A stretch of 64,000 nt of DNA from Streptomyces sp. BK239. GTDB taxonomy: Bacteria; Actinomycetota; Actinomycetes; Streptomycetales; Streptomycetaceae. The stretch spans positions 1,247,195-1,311,194 of the forward strand of contig NZ_SHKS01000001.1 of assembly GCF_004217285.1 (NCBI RefSeq), read 5' to 3'. Positions within the stretch are counted from its first letter, which is position 1; each line of letters starts with the position of its first letter. Under the pieces are notes generated by a model, which had not been told where the DNA came from, ran no database searches, and saw nothing but the letters and a program-made list of their open reading frames with translations. This document shows positions 42,080 to 49,081 of the stretch, piece by piece. Position numbers and translations under genes: made by a program.

Positions 42080-42814
42080 TCATCGCACGGCGGTGACCAG
42101 CACCGTCACCGTGGGGTGATCCGGCAGTGCCGTCGTCACCGCCTCGCGGACCCGCCGGGCCACGTCCAGCGCCCGGTGGGCCGCGCTCACCGCGAGCTCC
42201 ACGCGCACATGGCGGCGGGGGAGTGCGGCGCCGGTGAGCTGCCGCTCCTCGATGTGGACGCTCCGCCCGAGCGTCGCCGTCAGCTCCGCCACCCCCGGCA
42301 CGGCGAGCGCCGAGACGCTCACCCGCAGCTCATCGCCTTCCCGGGCGGGCTGATCCGGCGCGGTCGCCGACGCCGGCGGCCCCAGGACCGGCTCCCGCTC
42401 CCCGTCGGCCCCTTCCTCCCCTGCCTCCAGCAGTGCCGTCACCCGCAGATCCACCTCCGAGACCGCTAGCCCCACCCCCTCCGCCGCCGCGGCCAGCGCC
42501 TCGCGCAGACGGGACGCCGCGGCCGGCAGCGGCTCGGACGCCGTCGCCGCGAAGTCGGCCGTCACCCGCAGCGGCCCCGGCGGGAGCCCGCTCGGCGGTG
42601 GCGGCACGGCCGGCTCGTACACCCCGGACGGATCCGCGAGCGCGATCCGCAGTCCCCCCAGGCGTACGCCCCGCACCTCCCGCACCGCACGCCTCAGCGC
42701 CGTGTCCGCCGCGCCCTCCGCGATCCACACGCCGTCCCGCGGCCCGCCCAGCGGCAGCAGTCTGCCCAGCCCCAGCTGCTCCCGCACCGCACGCGTCCAC
42801 CGTTCAGCCGTCAT
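42080..42814 (-). CDS. Asp23-like domain protein, divergent from envelope-stress cluster
   Basis: 244 residues from ATG 42814 (MTAERWTRAVREQLGLG); ATG 42832 is an alternative and ribosome-binding sites are poor for both. The C-terminal part (AVPGVAELTATLGRSVHIEE, HVRVELAVSAAHRALDVARR, TVTVLVTAV) follows the Asp23/Gls24 pattern of beta-strand, VA/VR helix and final VxVxV strand, and the middle part (RVTADFAATASEPLPAAASR ... VSEVDLRVTAL) looks like a second copy. It diverges from the Asp23 operon at 42924 by about 110 bp, supporting a shared job. Function unknown. Confidence 0.72.
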   Translation of the reverse strand: MTAERWTRAVREQLGLGRLLPLGGPRDGVWIAEGAADTALRRAVREVRGVRLGGLRIALADPSGVYEPAVPPPPSGLPPGPLRVTADFAATASEPLPAAASRLREALAAAAEGVGLAVSEVDLRVTALLEAGEEGADGEREPVLGPPASATAPDQPAREGDELRVSVSALAVPGVAELTATLGRSVHIEERQLTGAALPRRHVRVELAVSAAHRALDVARRVREAVTTALPDHPTVTVLVTAVR

Positions 42815-42893
42815 TCCTCCAGCCTGCCCCATTCCCGGAGCGAGTTCAGGAAACGGCGCTTAACGTGGCAATAAGGACGACAATTGACGTAGA

Positions 42894-42899
42894 GGGTAA
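42894..42899 (+). promoter_or_regulatory. Candidate stress promoter -10 (GGGTAA) before Asp23 operon
   Basis: GGGTAA lies 24 nt before the ATG at 42924. Streptomyces SigB-type promoters have GGGTAY at -10 with a short GNNT-type -35 about 14-16 nt upstream; the last base and -35 match only loosely. TTGACG at 42884-42889 is also present. Weak evidence. Confidence 0.3.
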
Positions 42900-42923
42900 A
42901 TCGCATAAGAAGGACGTGCGGCG

Positions 42924-43406
42924 ATGAGCGAGACGACGGAGCAGAACCGGACGCAGACACCGGACGGCGGCACCGACCCGACGCAGACCCGCAGGGCCAC
43001 CCGGAAGGGCGGCGGGGACCCGGGCAGCCGCGGGCGGACCACCATCGCCGACGGAGTCGTGGAGAAGATCGCCGGGCTGGCGGCGCGCGACGTCTTCGGC
43101 GTCCACGCCATGGGCAGCGGAGTCAGCCGCACCTTCGGCGCGGTACGGGACCGCGTGCCCGGCGGGGGCAAGTCGGCGACCCGGGGCGTCAAGGCGGAGG
43201 TCGGCGAGGTGCAGACCGCGCTCGACCTGGAGATCGTCGTCGACTACGGCGTGTCCATCTCGGACGTCGCCCGGGACGTGCGGGAGAACGTCGTCGCCGG
43301 GGTGGAGCGGATGACCGGCCTGGAGGTCGTCGAGGTCAACATCGCGGTGAGCGACGTGAAGCTGCCCGAGGAAGAGGACGAGGAGCCGGAGCCCCGGCTC
43401 CAGTGA
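42924..43406 (+). CDS. Asp23/Gls24 family envelope stress protein
   Basis: 160 residues; ATG with AAGAAGGA upstream. After a 35-residue Thr/Gly-rich polar start comes the Asp23 domain: TTIADGVVEKIAGLAARDVF, GVHAMG, VGEVQTALDLEIVVDYGVSI, DVARDVRENVVAGVERMTGL, EVVEVNIAVSDVKLPEE. Asp23 proteins sit at the membrane through AmaP and relate to cell-wall stress. First gene of a five-gene cluster that ends with an AmaP-like anchor. Confidence 0.9.
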   Translation: MSETTEQNRTQTPDGGTDPTQTRRATRKGGGDPGSRGRTTIADGVVEKIAGLAARDVFGVHAMGSGVSRTFGAVRDRVPGGGKSATRGVKAEVGEVQTALDLEIVVDYGVSISDVARDVRENVVAGVERMTGLEVVEVNIAVSDVKLPEEEDEEPEPRLQ

Positions 43407-43449
43407 CGCGTCGGCGGCCGGGTGACCGGACCGCTGAAGGGAGTGCATC

Positions 43450-43635
43450 TTGAACATGGCCTTGGTCGGCATGATCGCCGGCATGGCACTGGGCTTCGCC
43501 GGATACTTCGGCGGGTTCGGGGCCTTCGTGCTGGTGGCGGCGCTGGGCGCCGTCGGCTTCGTCGTGGGCCGGTTCCTCGAGGGGGACCTGGACCGCGGCG
43601 ACTTCTTCCGCACCCGTGAGCACCGGCGCAGGTGA
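43450..43635 (+). CDS. Small Gly-rich membrane protein (DUF2273-like)
   Basis: 61 residues from TTG 43450, preferred because AAGGGAG is 6 nt upstream; ATG 43456 would leave 12 nt. Two hydrophobic helices rich in Gly (LVGMIAGMALGFAGYFGGFG, VAALGAVGFVVGRFLEGDL) and a charged tail. Similar small proteins regularly accompany Asp23 and AmaP genes. Its stop overlaps the next start (GTGA). Confidence 0.82.
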   Translation: MNMALVGMIAGMALGFAGYFGGFGAFVLVAALGAVGFVVGRFLEGDLDRGDFFRTREHRRR

Positions 43636-44024
43636 CCGCCGTGAACGAGGGGACCGGCGCCCCCGGCGGGCGCCCAGCGGCGGCGGGCGTCCCGCCCGGA
43701 GAACGCGGCGCGACCCGGATCGCCGACCGGGTCGTCGCCAAGGTGGCCTCGCAGGCCGCCCGCGAGGCCGTCGGACCGCTGCCGCCCGAGGCCGCCCGCC
43801 CGCACGCCACCGTCATCGTGCAGCACCACGAGGCGGCCCGCGTCCGCGTCCACCTCGAACTCGGCTACCCGACGGACATCGGCCCCCGCTGCCACGCGGT
43901 GCGTCGTCATGTTACTGAGCGGGTAGGCGCGTTGGTGGGCATGGAGGTGCCGGAAGTCGCCGTGCAGGTCGAACGGCTGTACCTGACGGCGGCACACGGC
44001 CCGGCGCACGGGAGGACTCGATGA
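43632..44024 (+). CDS. Second Asp23-like protein
   Basis: 130 residues; GTG 43632 overlaps the preceding stop, with GTG 43641 as an in-frame alternative. ATRIADRVVAKVASQAAREA, HATVIVQHHEAARVRVHLEL, RCHAVRRHVTERVGALVGME and VPEVAVQVERLY follow the Asp23 fold. The C-terminus overlaps the next gene (ATGA). Part of the same coupled operon. Confidence 0.82.
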   Translation: MTAVNEGTGAPGGRPAAAGVPPGERGATRIADRVVAKVASQAAREAVGPLPPEAARPHATVIVQHHEAARVRVHLELGYPTDIGPRCHAVRRHVTERVGALVGMEVPEVAVQVERLYLTAAHGPAHGRTR

Positions 44025-44731
44025 GCGAGCCCCGGAGTTCCGAGGGCACCACACGACGGCTGCCGGTCCTGGACAAGTCCCCCCAGGACCCGCAGGACCC
44101 CTACGACTCCCACGACCCGCACGACCCGCACGACCCGCACGAGCCGCAGGGTCCGCCGGACGCCGGCCCGGGCCCCGCCCCGACCACGCGCGGCGGCCGC
44201 TTCTGGTCCGCGCGGCGCGTCCCGGCGGCGCTCGTCGCGCTCCCGCTCCTGGTCCTGGCGGGCGCCCTCCTCTACGACGTCGCCGCCGTCCGCGCCCACC
44301 GGCCCGCCCTGCGCGCCCGGCGCGAACTCGCCCGGCAACTCGCCCAACGGCCCCTGGACGACACCTGGGTGCTCGTCGGCGCGGGCGTCGCCGCCGCCCT
44401 CGGCCTGTGGCTGGTCCTCCTCGCCGTCACGCCCGGCATGCGCCGCGTCCTGCCCATGCGGCGCACTCACCCCGACGTGCGCGCCGGGCTCCACCGGGGC
44501 GCCGCCGCACTGGTGCTGCGCGACCGGGCCATGGAGGTCGCCGGCGTGCAGTCGGTCCGGGTGCACGCCGGGCGCCGCAAGGCCGACGTGCGCGCGGTCT
44601 CCCACTTCCGAGATCTGGACGACGTACGGACCGACCTCGACGCCGTGCTCGGCGACGCGATCCGCGGACTGGGCCTGGCCCGGCCGCCCGCGCTGTCGGT
44701 GCGCGTGCGCCGGCTCGGCAGGAAGGGATGA
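44021..44731 (+). CDS. AmaP-related membrane protein (DUF6286-like)
   Basis: 236 residues, ATGA overlap with the previous gene. A polar N-terminus with a tandem Asp-Pro-His repeat (SHDPHDPHDPHEPQG, encoded by near-perfect 9-bp GACCCGCAC units) is followed by two membrane helices (VPAALVALPLLVLAGALLYD and DTWVLVGAGVAAALGLWLVL) and a C-terminal domain like AmaP/Asp23 partners (HRGAAALVLRDRAMEVAGV, RKADVRAVSHF). Probably an inner-membrane partner of the Asp23 proteins. Confidence 0.82.
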   Translation: MSEPRSSEGTTRRLPVLDKSPQDPQDPYDSHDPHDPHDPHEPQGPPDAGPGPAPTTRGGRFWSARRVPAALVALPLLVLAGALLYDVAAVRAHRPALRARRELARQLAQRPLDDTWVLVGAGVAAALGLWLVLLAVTPGMRRVLPMRRTHPDVRAGLHRGAAALVLRDRAMEVAGVQSVRVHAGRRKADVRAVSHFRDLDDVRTDLDAVLGDAIRGLGLARPPALSVRVRRLGRKG

Positions 44732-44735
44732 CGCG

Positions 44736-45314
44736 ATGCTCAGGACCGTCAACCGCGTCGCGATCGGACTCGTGGGACTCGTCCTGCTGGCCCTCGGCGC
44801 AGCCGTGCTCGCGGTGGGTCTCGGCGCCCCGCCGCCCTCCTGGTGGATCCACGACGGCAAGCGGGACGTGCTGCTCAGCACCGCCGAACGCACCCACTGG
44901 CGGGACGAGACCTGGTGGTGGCCGGCCGTCATCGCCGCGCTGGCGCTGGTCGTGCTGCTCGCCCTGTGGTGGCTGATCGCCGACCTGCGCCGCCGCAGGC
45001 TGGGCGAGGTCCTCGTCGACACCGGGGACGGCGCGGGCGCCCTGCTGCGCGGCCGGGCCCTGGAGGACGTGCTGAACGGAGACGCCGCCCGCCTGGACGG
45101 CGTCGCCCACGCCCGGACCCACCTCATCGGCCGCAGGGACGCCCCCGAGGCCCGCGTACGCCTCACCCTGGAGCCCCACGTCGACCCGGCGGACGCCCTG
45201 GACCACCTCACACACCGGTCCCTCGCCCACGCGCGGGACTCCGCCGCCCTCCCGGCGCTCCCCGCCGAGGTGCGCCTCAAGACCGCCAAGCACCCGGCGG
45301 AGAGGGTGAGTTGA
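44736..45314 (+). CDS. amaP: Alkaline-shock membrane anchor protein AmaP-like
   Basis: 192 residues, 4 bp after the previous stop. Two membrane helices with a Trp-rich loop between them (VNRVAIGLVGLVLLALGAAV, then PSWWIHDG ... DETWWWPA, then VIAALALVVLLALWWLIADL) and a cytoplasmic domain (GARALEDVL-like, LDGVAHARTHLIG). This matches AmaP, which holds Asp23 at the membrane in Firmicutes. Ends the cluster. Confidence 0.82.
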   Translation: MLRTVNRVAIGLVGLVLLALGAAVLAVGLGAPPPSWWIHDGKRDVLLSTAERTHWRDETWWWPAVIAALALVVLLALWWLIADLRRRRLGEVLVDTGDGAGALLRGRALEDVLNGDAARLDGVAHARTHLIGRRDAPEARVRLTLEPHVDPADALDHLTHRSLAHARDSAALPALPAEVRLKTAKHPAERVS

Positions 45315-45339
45315 TCGCTGACTGCACGTGGCTCACGGC

Positions 45340-46095
45340 TCAGAAGCCGTGCCGCATCCCGCCGTCCACCGGGAGCATGATCCCGGTCAGATAGGAGGCG
45401 CCCGGCGAGAGCAGGAAGGCGGCCACCCGGCCGAACTCCTCGGGGCTGCCGTAACGGCGCAGGGGGATACGGGACTCGTTGGCGGCCCGGGTCGCCTCCG
45501 GGTCGGCGGACAGCCCGTCCAGCTCGCGGACGCGGTCCGTGTCGATGCGTGAGGGGAGCAGCCCCACCACCCGGATGCCCCGAGGCCCCAGCTCGTCGGC
45601 GAGGGACTTCGCGAAGCCGGCGAGCCCGGGGCGCAGCCCGTTGGAGATCGTCAGCCCCGGGATCGGCTCGTGCACCGACCCGGACAGCACGAACCCGATG
45701 ACGCCCCCGCCCTCCAGCTCGGCCGCCGCCGCCCGCGCCAGCCGCACCGCGCCCAGGAACACCGACTCGAACGCCGTCTGCCACTGCTCGTCCGAGTTGT
45801 CGGCGACGAACCCGGGCGGCGGCCCGCCCACGCTCACCAGAATCCCGTCGAAGCGGCCGAAGGCCTCCCGCGCGGCGGCGATCAGCCGTTCGGCCGCCTC
45901 CGGGTCGGCGTTGTCGACGGCGACGCCGAACGCGTTCGGCCCGAGCCCGGCCGCCGCGTCGGCGACCCTCTGCTCGTCCCGCCCGGTGACGACGACCTTC
46001 GCGCCGTCCGCGACCAGCTCGCGCGCGGCGGCGTTGCCGAGCCCGCGCGTGGCTCCCGTGACGATGTACACCCGGTCCCTCAGTCCAAGATCCAT
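45340..46095 (-). CDS. SDR-family protein lacking the usual Tyr-x3-Lys
   Basis: 251 residues. Rossmann fold with TGATRGLGNAAA (TGxxxGxG cofactor loop) and VAVDNADPEAAERL. The substrate loop GGPPPGFVADNSDEQW and C-terminal ILSPGASYLTGIMLPVDGGM are typical of FabG-like SDRs. Aligning back from AKSLADELG, the catalytic Tyr and Lys positions read Ser and Arg (LTISNGLRPGLAGF), so the classical YxxxK pair is absent. It may still bind NAD(P) but use another mechanism or act as a non-catalytic binder. It lies 25 bp from the convergent AmaP gene and 5 bp after the GH15 gene. Confidence 0.85.
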   Translation of the reverse strand: MDLGLRDRVYIVTGATRGLGNAAARELVADGAKVVVTGRDEQRVADAAAGLGPNAFGVAVDNADPEAAERLIAAAREAFGRFDGILVSVGGPPPGFVADNSDEQWQTAFESVFLGAVRLARAAAAELEGGGVIGFVLSGSVHEPIPGLTISNGLRPGLAGFAKSLADELGPRGIRVVGLLPSRIDTDRVRELDGLSADPEATRAANESRIPLRRYGSPEEFGRVAAFLLSPGASYLTGIMLPVDGGMRHGF

Positions 46096-46100
46096 GGCCC

Positions 46101-47888
46101 CTATCCTGCCTTCTCGCCGTCGAACAGGGTGAGGGCGGTGTTCACCAGGCCGATGTGACTGAAGGCCTGCGGATAGTTCCCCAGGTGGCGGCCCGCCACC
46201 GGGTCGTACTCCTCCGCCAGCAGCCCCACGTCGTTGGTGAGGCCCACCAGCCGTTCGAACAGCTCCCGCGCCTCGTCGGCGCGGCCCGTCAGATGCAGGG
46301 CCTGCGCGAGCCAGAACGAGCAGGCCAGGAACGCGCCCTCGTCGCCCGGCAGGCCGTCCACGGTGGCCCGCTCGGTGCTGTAGCGGCGCACCAGCCCGTC
46401 GTGGCCGAGCTCCGCCCGGACCGCGTCCACCGTGCCGATCACACGCGGATCGTCCGGGGGCAGGAAACCGACGCGCGGGATGAGCAGCAGGGACGCGTCC
46501 AGTTCACGTGAGCCGTAGTACTGCGTGAAGGTGTTCCGCTCGGGGTCGTAGCCCTTCTCGCACACCTCGCGGTGCACCTCGTCGCGCAGTTCCCGCCACC
46601 GCTCCGGCTCCCCGTCCAGCGCCGGATAGCGCTCCAGCGTGCGCACCGCGCGGTCGGCGGCCACCCACACCATCACCTTGGAGTGCGTGAACTGCCGCCG
46701 GCCGCCGCGCACCTCCCACAGCCCCTCGTCCGGCTGCCGCCAGTGCTCGCACAGCCATTTCATCAGCGCGCACTGAAGCGCCCACATGTGCGGCCGCGGC
46801 GTCATCCCCGCGACCCGGGCCAGCGACAGCGAGTCCATGACCTCGCCGTACACGTCCAGCTGGAGCTGGTCCACGGCCCCGTTGCCGATGCGTACGGGCG
46901 CGGAGCCGGCGTAGCCCGACAGCCACGGCAGCTCGCACTCCGGGAGCCGGCGCTCACCCGCCAGCCCGTACATGATCTGCAGGTCGGCCGGGTCGCCCGC
47001 GACGGCGCGCAGCAGCCAGTTCCGCCAGGCCTCGGCCTCCTCCTCGTAGCCGACGGCGAGCAGGGCGCCGAGGGTGAGGGTGGAGTCGCGCAGCCAGCAG
47101 TAGCGGTAGTCCCAGTTGCGCACCCCGCCCAGCTCCTCGGGCAGGGAGGTGGTGAGCGCGGCGACGATCCCGCCGGTGGGCACGTAGGTGAGCGCCTTCA
47201 GGGTGATCAGGGAGCGCACGACGACGTCCCGGTGCGGCCCGTCGTAGCGGCAGCGCGCCGACCAGGCCTGCCAGTCGGCGACGCTGACGCGCAGCGCCTC
47301 CCGCGGGTCGACCAGCGGCGGACGCGGATGGTGCGAGGGGTGCCAGGTCAGGACGAACGCGACGGACTCGCCCTCCTCGACGGTGAACTCGGAGAACGTG
47401 CAGAAGTCCTCGCCCCAGGTGAGCACCTCCGGTTCGCTGCGCAGCCACACCGCGTCCGGCCCGGCGACCGCCACCCGGTGCCCGTCGGACCGCCGCATCC
47501 ACGGCACGACCGAGCCGTAGTCGAAGCGCAGCCGCAGCGTGCTGCGCACGGTGACCCGGCCGCGCAGACCCTCCACGACGCGTACGACGTCGGGGGCCCG
47601 GTCGCGCTGCGGCATCAGGTCGGTGACCCGGATGGCCCCGTCGGCCGTCTCCCACTCGGTGTCCAGCACCAGGGTGTCGGGGCGGTAGGCGCGGCGGGTG
47701 CAGGGGCCCTCGGGGCCGGAGGGCGCGATCCGCCAGTGGCCGTTGTCCTCGTCGCCGAGGAGGCGGGCGAAGCACGCGCCGGAGTCGAAGCGGGGCAGGC
47801 ACAGCCAGTCGATCGAGCCGTCCCTGCCGACCAGGGCCGCGGTCTGTTCGTCGCCGATGACGGCGTAGTCCTCGATGCGGGGATGCAC
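46101..47888 (-). CDS. Glycoside hydrolase family 15 protein (glucoamylase/trehalase-like)
   Basis: 595 residues from GTG 47888 (MHPRIEDYAVIGD); a TTG at 47921 directly after the preceding stop would add 11 residues. An N-terminal beta-sandwich (IGDEQTAALVGRDGSIDWLC, PRFDSGACFARLL) and a C-terminal (alpha/alpha)6 barrel with GGVRNWDYRYCWLRDSTLTL, a hallmark of bacterial GH15 enzymes, KVMVWVAADRAVRTLER and EEYDPVAGRHLGNYPQAFSHIG, which contains the catalytic Glu region. No signal peptide, so intracellular. Homologues hydrolyse trehalose or alpha-glucans; trehalase activity is possible in an actinomycete. Confidence 0.88.
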   Translation of the reverse strand: MHPRIEDYAVIGDEQTAALVGRDGSIDWLCLPRFDSGACFARLLGDEDNGHWRIAPSGPEGPCTRRAYRPDTLVLDTEWETADGAIRVTDLMPQRDRAPDVVRVVEGLRGRVTVRSTLRLRFDYGSVVPWMRRSDGHRVAVAGPDAVWLRSEPEVLTWGEDFCTFSEFTVEEGESVAFVLTWHPSHHPRPPLVDPREALRVSVADWQAWSARCRYDGPHRDVVVRSLITLKALTYVPTGGIVAALTTSLPEELGGVRNWDYRYCWLRDSTLTLGALLAVGYEEEAEAWRNWLLRAVAGDPADLQIMYGLAGERRLPECELPWLSGYAGSAPVRIGNGAVDQLQLDVYGEVMDSLSLARVAGMTPRPHMWALQCALMKWLCEHWRQPDEGLWEVRGGRRQFTHSKVMVWVAADRAVRTLERYPALDGEPERWRELRDEVHREVCEKGYDPERNTFTQYYGSRELDASLLLIPRVGFLPPDDPRVIGTVDAVRAELGHDGLVRRYSTERATVDGLPGDEGAFLACSFWLAQALHLTGRADEARELFERLVGLTNDVGLLAEEYDPVAGRHLGNYPQAFSHIGLVNTALTLFDGEKAG

Positions 47889-47921
47889 GGGGTGCGGGTT
47901 CCCGGCGGGCCCCGGGGGCAA

Positions 47922-48236
47922 TCAGGGGTGCGGCCGGGGGAGTGAAGCGTGGCTCATTGCGCCGTCCGCGCCGGAGAAGATCACGCCGGTGTGCGCGGGG
48001 GCCTGGTTCAGCACCCACAGCCCGATCAGCGTGGCCAGCGCGAAGACGACGGCCACGAGCACGGTCAGTACGAGTCGCCGGCGGCGTTCACGGCGCAGCC
48101 ATTCGCCGCGCGCCGTGCGGTAGGCGTCCGGGGCGGGCCGCACGCCGCCGGCCAGCGCCTCCAGCGCCTCGCGCAGCTCCCGCTCGGTGCGGTCCTGGCC
48201 GGTGCCGGGCGACCCGGTCGCGTCTCGGTGCGTCAT
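47922..48236 (-). CDS. Small membrane protein coupled to sigma factor
   Basis: 104 residues, ATGA overlap with the sigma gene end (48233-48236). A polar cytoplasmic part (ERELREALEALAGGVRPAPD, YRTARGEWLRRERRRRL) is followed by one membrane helix (VLTVLVAVVFALATLIGLWV) and a short outer tail. The DxYRxxRxxWxRRERRRR pattern before the helix resembles small partner proteins of actinomycete SigE-type sigma factors. Inferred role: anti-sigma or signal transfer. The GH15 gene follows immediately. Confidence 0.75.
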   Translation of the reverse strand: MTHRDATGSPGTGQDRTERELREALEALAGGVRPAPDAYRTARGEWLRRERRRRLVLTVLVAVVFALATLIGLWVLNQAPAHTGVIFSGADGAMSHASLPRPHP

Positions 48237-49081
48237 CGCCGGGCCTCCATCGCCTGGGTGAGCGCGGCCAGGCCGCGGGAGGTGTGGGTCTTCACGGAGC
48301 CGCAGGAGATGCCCATCGCGGCGGCGATCTCGCCCTCCCTCAGCCCGAGCCAGTGTCGCAGCACGAGCGCCTCGCGCTGCCGGGCCGGCAACTGCTGGAG
48401 CGCGTCGATCAGCACGCGCTGGTCGTCGCGCAGCAGCGCCGTACTCTCGGCGGAGGCGACGGCCTCGTCGGGCAGCTCCGGGGGGGCCTCGACATGCCGG
48501 CGGGCGACCTGGAGGTGGCGTATCCGCATCCGGGTCAGATTGCAGACCGTGGAGCGCAGATAGGCCTCCGCCGCCTCGGTGTCCCGCAGCCGCCGCCACT
48601 TGCGGTAGATCTGGTAGTAGGCCTCGGCGACCACGTTCTCCGGATCGTCGGCGCCGAGCAGCACGGCGAGCCGCAGCATCGAGGAATAGTGCAACTCGAA
48701 GAGCCGTGCGACGCCGGCCTCCCGCTCCTCGGCGAGCGGCTCCGCCGGTGCACCGGCCACGGCGGCGAGCGGCTCCGCCGGGTCACCGGCTACCACACCC
48801 GCGAGCGGCTCGGCGGGCCCGCCTGCGCCGGCGGCTGCTGGGCGCTCAGGGTGCCTGCCCGCGACGGGGTGCCGCATCGGATCGGTGGCTCCGCTCGGGC
48901 CGGCGGGTGTCGTGAGGCCGGCGGGAGTGCCCGGGCCGGTGGGGCTCGTCAGGTCGGCAGGCCCGCCTGTGCCGGCGGGTGCTGGGCGGCCAGGGGGCGC
49001 GCCCGTGCGCGGGGGTGGTACGAGGTCGGGCGGCTCGCCGGTGTCGGGGCGGTGCAGTGGCGTCGGAGGTCTGCGTCTCAC
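48233..49081 (-). CDS. SigE-family sigma factor with low-complexity N-terminal extension
   Basis: 282 residues if started at GTG 49081, which overlaps the symporter stop (GTGA); ATG 48877 gives a 214-residue protein. Core: ARLFELHYSSMLRLAVLLGA and AEAYYQIYRKWRRLRDT (region 2), LQQLPARQREALVLRHWLGL and AAAMGISCGSVKTHTSRGLA (region 4, helix-turn-helix). The extension is Pro/Gly/Ala/Thr-rich with repeated PAEPLA units just before region 2. Coupling to a transporter gene on one side and a membrane protein on the other suggests a transport- or nutrient-linked signal. Confidence 0.82.
   Translation of the reverse strand: MRRRPPTPLHRPDTGEPPDLVPPPRTGAPPGRPAPAGTGGPADLTSPTGPGTPAGLTTPAGPSGATDPMRHPVAGRHPERPAAAGAGGPAEPLAGVVAGDPAEPLAAVAGAPAEPLAEEREAGVARLFELHYSSMLRLAVLLGADDPENVVAEAYYQIYRKWRRLRDTEAAEAYLRSTVCNLTRMRIRHLQVARRHVEAPPELPDEAVASAESTALLRDDQRVLIDALQQLPARQREALVLRHWLGLREGEIAAAMGISCGSVKTHTSRGLAALTQAMEARR

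Noticed and set aside
44097..44150. 9-bp tandem repeats as a possible CRISPR or regulatory array
   Set aside because: They lie in frame inside a coding region and encode Asp-Pro-His units; no spacers or cas genes.
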